Positions 62,245 through 64,000 of a stretch of DNA of 64,000 nucleotides are shown here, piece by piece. Each line of letters starts with the position of its first letter. Position 1 is the first letter of the stretch. The stretch lies in assembly GCF_030652235.1 (NCBI RefSeq), contig NZ_JAUSBA010000040.1, positions 1 to 64,000 of the forward strand, given 5' to 3'. The stretch comes from Cypionkella sp. (GTDB lineage Bacteria; Pseudomonadota; Alphaproteobacteria; Rhodobacterales; Rhodobacteraceae). The notes under the pieces were generated by a model. It saw nothing but the letters and a program-made list of their open reading frames with translations. It did not search any database and had not been told where the DNA came from. A program made the position numbers and the translations under genes.

Positions 62245-64000
62245 GCAGCCCTTTCTGCGGCGGCAATCGGGCGCGCGAAGCTGGGGCAGTAATCCGTCAG
62301 CGTTTCGCTAATCGCCCCCTTGCGCAATGGTTTGGTCATGTAGCGGTCGATGCCGGCAGCCAAAATTCCTTCAGCATCGCCGTCCATCGCATGGGCAGTC
62401 AGGGCGACGATCGGCACATGGGTTTTGCCATCCTCTAGCGCGCGGATGGCACGGGCGGCGTCGCGACCATCCATTTCGGGCATGGAAATATCCATGAAGA
62501 TCAAGTCTGGTTGAAAGCTTTGGAACAGCGCCACCGCCTCTACCCCATTGTTGGCAAACACCAGTTCGATGTCGACCTCGCGGACCATTTTTTGAAACAC
62601 CAGTTGGTTGGTGCGGTTGTCTTCGGCCGTCAACACGCGCATCTGCCGACGCGCGGCCTGTGGCACAGCTTCGACAACGGGCGGAGCGTCGGGCGCGGGG
62701 GCCGCCAGCGATTGCAGCCGACGATACAGATCAGCCCGCAGGATCGGCTTTTGCAATGTCGCCGTCAGATGTTGCGCGCCCTCGCCCTCACGCGCATTGG
62801 CGGGGCTGGACGATAGCAGCAGGATCGGGGTTTCGATCCCCTTAGCACGGATGCGGGCGGCCAGTGTCAGGCCATCCATCTCGGGCATCTCGTGGTCGGT
62901 GATGATGGCGTCAAAGCTGCCGCTTGCCAGCGCCAACAATGCCTCAGCGCCCGAACGACACAAGGTCACCGCGATGCCGCAGGGCACCAGTTGACGCTCG
63001 AGAATGGTGCGATTGATGAACTGATCATCGACAACCAACACGCGTTTCACCGTGATCGGCAAACGCGGTTCCTCGGCATCTTCGGCAATCGGCAGTGGGA
63101 TGCGGAAACCAAAACAGGCCCCCTTGCCCAGATCACTGTCCACCCAGACCTCGCCCTGCATCCGCTCCACCAGCCGTTTGGTGATTGCCAGCCCCAGACC
63201 CGTGCCTTCAAACTTGCGGTTTGACTGGCTTTCCACTTGGTTAAACTCGCCGAAGATATGCTCTAGGTTTTCTGGCGCAATGCCGATGCCAGTGTCTTCA
63301 ACGGTGATGTGCAGGTCTTGCTGACCCGCATCACCTTCAAGCCCGACAACGCGGATCAGCACATGGCCTTTGTCGGTGAATTTTACCGCGTTGCCGATCA
63401 GATTGGTTAGAATCTGCCGCAATCGACCCGGATCACCGATGTAACGGGTGGGCAGGAACATGTCGAAATCAATCATCAGATCGAGTCCCTTTTCCCGGGC
63501 GCGCGGCTGTAGCAACATGGCGATCTCGTGGATTGTGCGCTCCATATCAAAGGGTTCCGGGTGCAGGGTCAGCCGCTCTGCCTCGATCTTCGAGAAATCA
63601 AGGATGTCATTGATGATCACCAACAACGCCTCCCCCGAGGAGCGGATGGTTTCGGCGAACAGGCGCTGTTCTTCGGACAAAGTGGTGTCGCAGAGCAGTT
63701 CCGCCATGCCGACCACGCCATTCATTGGGGTACGAATTTCATGACTCATATTGGCCAGGAAGGCCGATTTGGCGCGGCTGGCAGCTTCGGCGGCCAACCG
63801 GGCTGCCTCCAGCGCCACCTGCTGCGCTTTCAGGTGCGTGATATCGACCCGCAAACCGACCCGCCCGCCATCCGGTGTGGCGTGATCTTGCGCCCTGATC
63901 CAACGACCATCGGCAAGCTGTTGTTCGACCGGCGCTCCAGGGTGGCGGTGTTGAAACAGGCGCTCGGGCAGCCACGCAGCTTCACGCCCCATGGCATCCA
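62241..64000 (-). CDS. Hybrid sensor histidine kinase with two receiver domains (5' end outside window)
   Basis: At least 585 residues; the frame runs off the right edge in an apparent PAS domain (DGGRVGLRVDITHLKAQQVA). Then the H-box AKSAFLANMSHEIRTPMNGV, the ATPase motifs GRLRQILTNLIGNAVKFTDK and ITVEDTGIGIAPENLEHIFG plus GTGLGLAITKRLVERMQGEV, a first receiver (VKRVLVVDDQFINRTILERQ, DAIITDHEMPEMDG) and a second, better-conserved one (LTAEDNRTNQLVFQKMVREV, DLIFMDISMPEMDGRDAARA, YMTKPLRKGAISETL). Signal and target unknown. An intact relative of the broken kinase at 50215. Confidence 0.93.
   Translation of the reverse strand, partial: DAMGREAAWLPERLFQHRHPGAPVEQQLADGRWIRAQDHATPDGGRVGLRVDITHLKAQQVALEAARLAAEAASRAKSAFLANMSHEIRTPMNGVVGMAELLCDTTLSEEQRLFAETIRSSGEALLVIINDILDFSKIEAERLTLHPEPFDMERTIHEIAMLLQPRAREKGLDLMIDFDMFLPTRYIGDPGRLRQILTNLIGNAVKFTDKGHVLIRVVGLEGDAGQQDLHITVEDTGIGIAPENLEHIFGEFNQVESQSNRKFEGTGLGLAITKRLVERMQGEVWVDSDLGKGACFGFRIPLPIAEDAEEPRLPITVKRVLVVDDQFINRTILERQLVPCGIAVTLCRSGAEALLALASGSFDAIITDHEMPEMDGLTLAARIRAKGIETPILLLSSSPANAREGEGAQHLTATLQKPILRADLYRRLQSLAAPAPDAPPVVEAVPQAARRQMRVLTAEDNRTNQLVFQKMVREVDIELVFANNGVEAVALFQSFQPDLIFMDISMPEMDGRDAARAIRALEDGKTHVPIVALTAHAMDGDAEGILAAGIDRYMTKPLRKGAISETLTDYCPSFARPIAAAERAA

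Overview
The window reads as a chromosomal segment of a GC-rich alphaproteobacterium of the Rhodobacteraceae/Paracoccaceae group. This rests on the gene set (DUF2794 protein, RibH2-type lumazine synthase, IalB-family protein, CysD plus fused CysNC, an LOG-family protein, several UMF1/OFA-like transporters), the codon bias, and the intergenic elements of the CGGGGTCCGG type that I associate with this family. Species cannot be fixed from the sequence alone. I saw no tRNA, rRNA, CRISPR array or replication origin.

Layout. 1-1219 is a gene-poor left edge with the start of an IS5-type transposase, an ISAs1-type transposase scrap and decayed frames. 1220-4759 holds dapD and a secreted esterase-like phytase-family protein. 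4860-7525 is a run of four broken genes (AraC regulator, short-chain dehydrogenase, StyA-like flavin monooxygenase, flavin reductase) that look like a dead indole/styrene oxygenase cluster. Next to it is a MarR regulator divergent from an intact luciferase-like monooxygenase and flavin reductase (7522-9845), followed by another dehydrogenase scrap. 10387-22139 is mostly housekeeping: LOG protein, carbonic anhydrase, leucyl aminopeptidase, NlpC/P60 peptidase, DUF2794, asparaginase, IalB, ribH, rlmN, desaturase, dienelactone hydrolase. 22447-25490 is sulfate activation (cysD, cysNC), preceded by an unrecognised small frame that overlaps the cysD start. 25934-30286 is a complete RND efflux pair. 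30498-38688 has Gfa, a cation/proton antiporter, an AlkZ/YcaQ-like protein, a class III aminotransferase, a TPR protein, and a cupin regulator divergent from an Old-Yellow-Enzyme/FAD fusion.

38897-48498 contains asd, two MFS transporters, a GH13 alpha-glucosidase, and a minus-strand dgoK-dgoA-lactonase operon with a divergent IclR regulator: a De Ley-Doudoroff type galactose/galactonate module, with a 1-kb stretch of ruined coding sequence at its downstream end. 48525-52877 has trhO and NAD salvage genes pncA and pncB separated by a broken hybrid histidine kinase. 52874-64000 has a kinase-like phosphotransferase coupled to arfB, a queuosine-precursor transporter, a second esterase-like phytase protein, mepA, a UMF1 transporter, a thioesterase, YggT, recQ, yaaA, and a hybrid sensor kinase cut by the window end.

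The most unusual item is a tiny minus-strand gene at 54321-54426, between the queuosine transporter and arfB. It has an 11-base perfect Shine-Dalgarno, an 18-codon frame ending in TAG, and a +1 frame that continues as plausible protein for 16 more codons, followed by a hairpin. Other items of note are an identical hairpin on both sides of the LOG gene, a branched inverted repeat behind the RND operon, and the unusually high density of recently broken genes in an otherwise compact chromosome.
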